From Stramonita haemastoma (Eukaryota; Mollusca; Gastropoda; Neogastropoda; Muricidae), in NCBI GenBank assembly GCA_030674155.1, contig CM060335.1:52244040-52274532 (forward strand): DNA of 30,493 nucleotides, given 5' to 3'. Positions 30,366 through 30,493 of the stretch are shown here, in pieces. Numbering within the stretch: position 1 is the stretch's first letter; every line of letters starts with the position of its first letter. The position numbers and the translations under genes were made by a program. The notes beneath the pieces were generated by a model. The model ran no database searches and was not told the DNA's origin. It was given only the letters and a program-made list of their open reading frames with translations.

Positions 30366-30493
30366 ACAATGGAATGTGCTTTTTTTTTTTACATCCAGTC
30401 CCCTTGTGTATGCAGTTTTGTAAATTTTGTCATCCGTTCCCACCGGCATACAATGGCCTATTCTTCCGAAAAGTGGAACAGGTTTTAACATGT
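30366..30493 (-). mobile_element. SINE family A, reverse, cut by the window end
   Basis: CATCCAGTCCCCTTGTGTATG, GTCATCCGTTCCCACCGGCA and AAGTGGAACAGGTTTTAACA. It sits about 140 bp upstream of the first POLD3 ATG, so it borders or overlaps the promoter. Confidence 0.9.

Overview
This is animal nuclear DNA, most likely from a gastropod mollusc and probably a caenogastropod. It has GT-AG introns, a metazoan-type gene with 14 coding exons, very abundant (TG/CA)n microsatellites and minisatellites, and many short tRNA-derived retroposons. The mollusc assignment rests on repeat wording I recognise from memory, not on a search. There are no bacterial genes, CRISPR arrays or operons.

The one gene I can identify with certainty is POLD3, the PolD3/p66-type accessory subunit of DNA polymerase delta. 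It lies on the minus strand from the ATG at 30224 (or 30200) to the stop at 15942. All 14 coding exons could be placed, every junction keeps phase, and the 1422-nt CDS encodes 473 residues, close to the vertebrate length of about 466. The N-terminal POLD2-binding region, a REV1-interacting FF motif, a basic NLS, the KTYLD signature and a C-terminal PCNA-binding PIP box are all present. A compact promoter with CCAAT, ETS and E2F-like sites precedes it, and a SINE lies immediately upstream.

Layout. 1-3130: weakly supported candidate exons of one or two other genes (1553-1842 and 2254-2295 plus; 197-275 minus) and two minisatellites. 3170-11160: intergenic repeats, SINEs and a LINE 3' end. 11250-15393: a satellite with a unit of about 1 kb, cut by a 100-N assembly gap at 15394-15493. 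15494-15941: POLD3 3' flank/UTR. 15942-30224: POLD3. 30225-30493: promoter and a SINE running off the window.

The most interesting pattern is that several minisatellites sit exactly on POLD3 splice junctions and multiply them: about 25 copies of the exon 11 donor, four of the exon 6 acceptor and four of the exon 14 acceptor. A similar arrangement occurs at the unrelated candidate exon ending at 1842. The multiplied unit contains AGGT in all four cases, which fits the idea that tandem duplication of AGGT-bearing exon edges can create or move introns. A second theme is modular SINEs: one family joins a tRNA-like A box to a 5S rRNA-like promoter, families with different bodies share one 3' tail, and one family has a hairpin that appears to covary.
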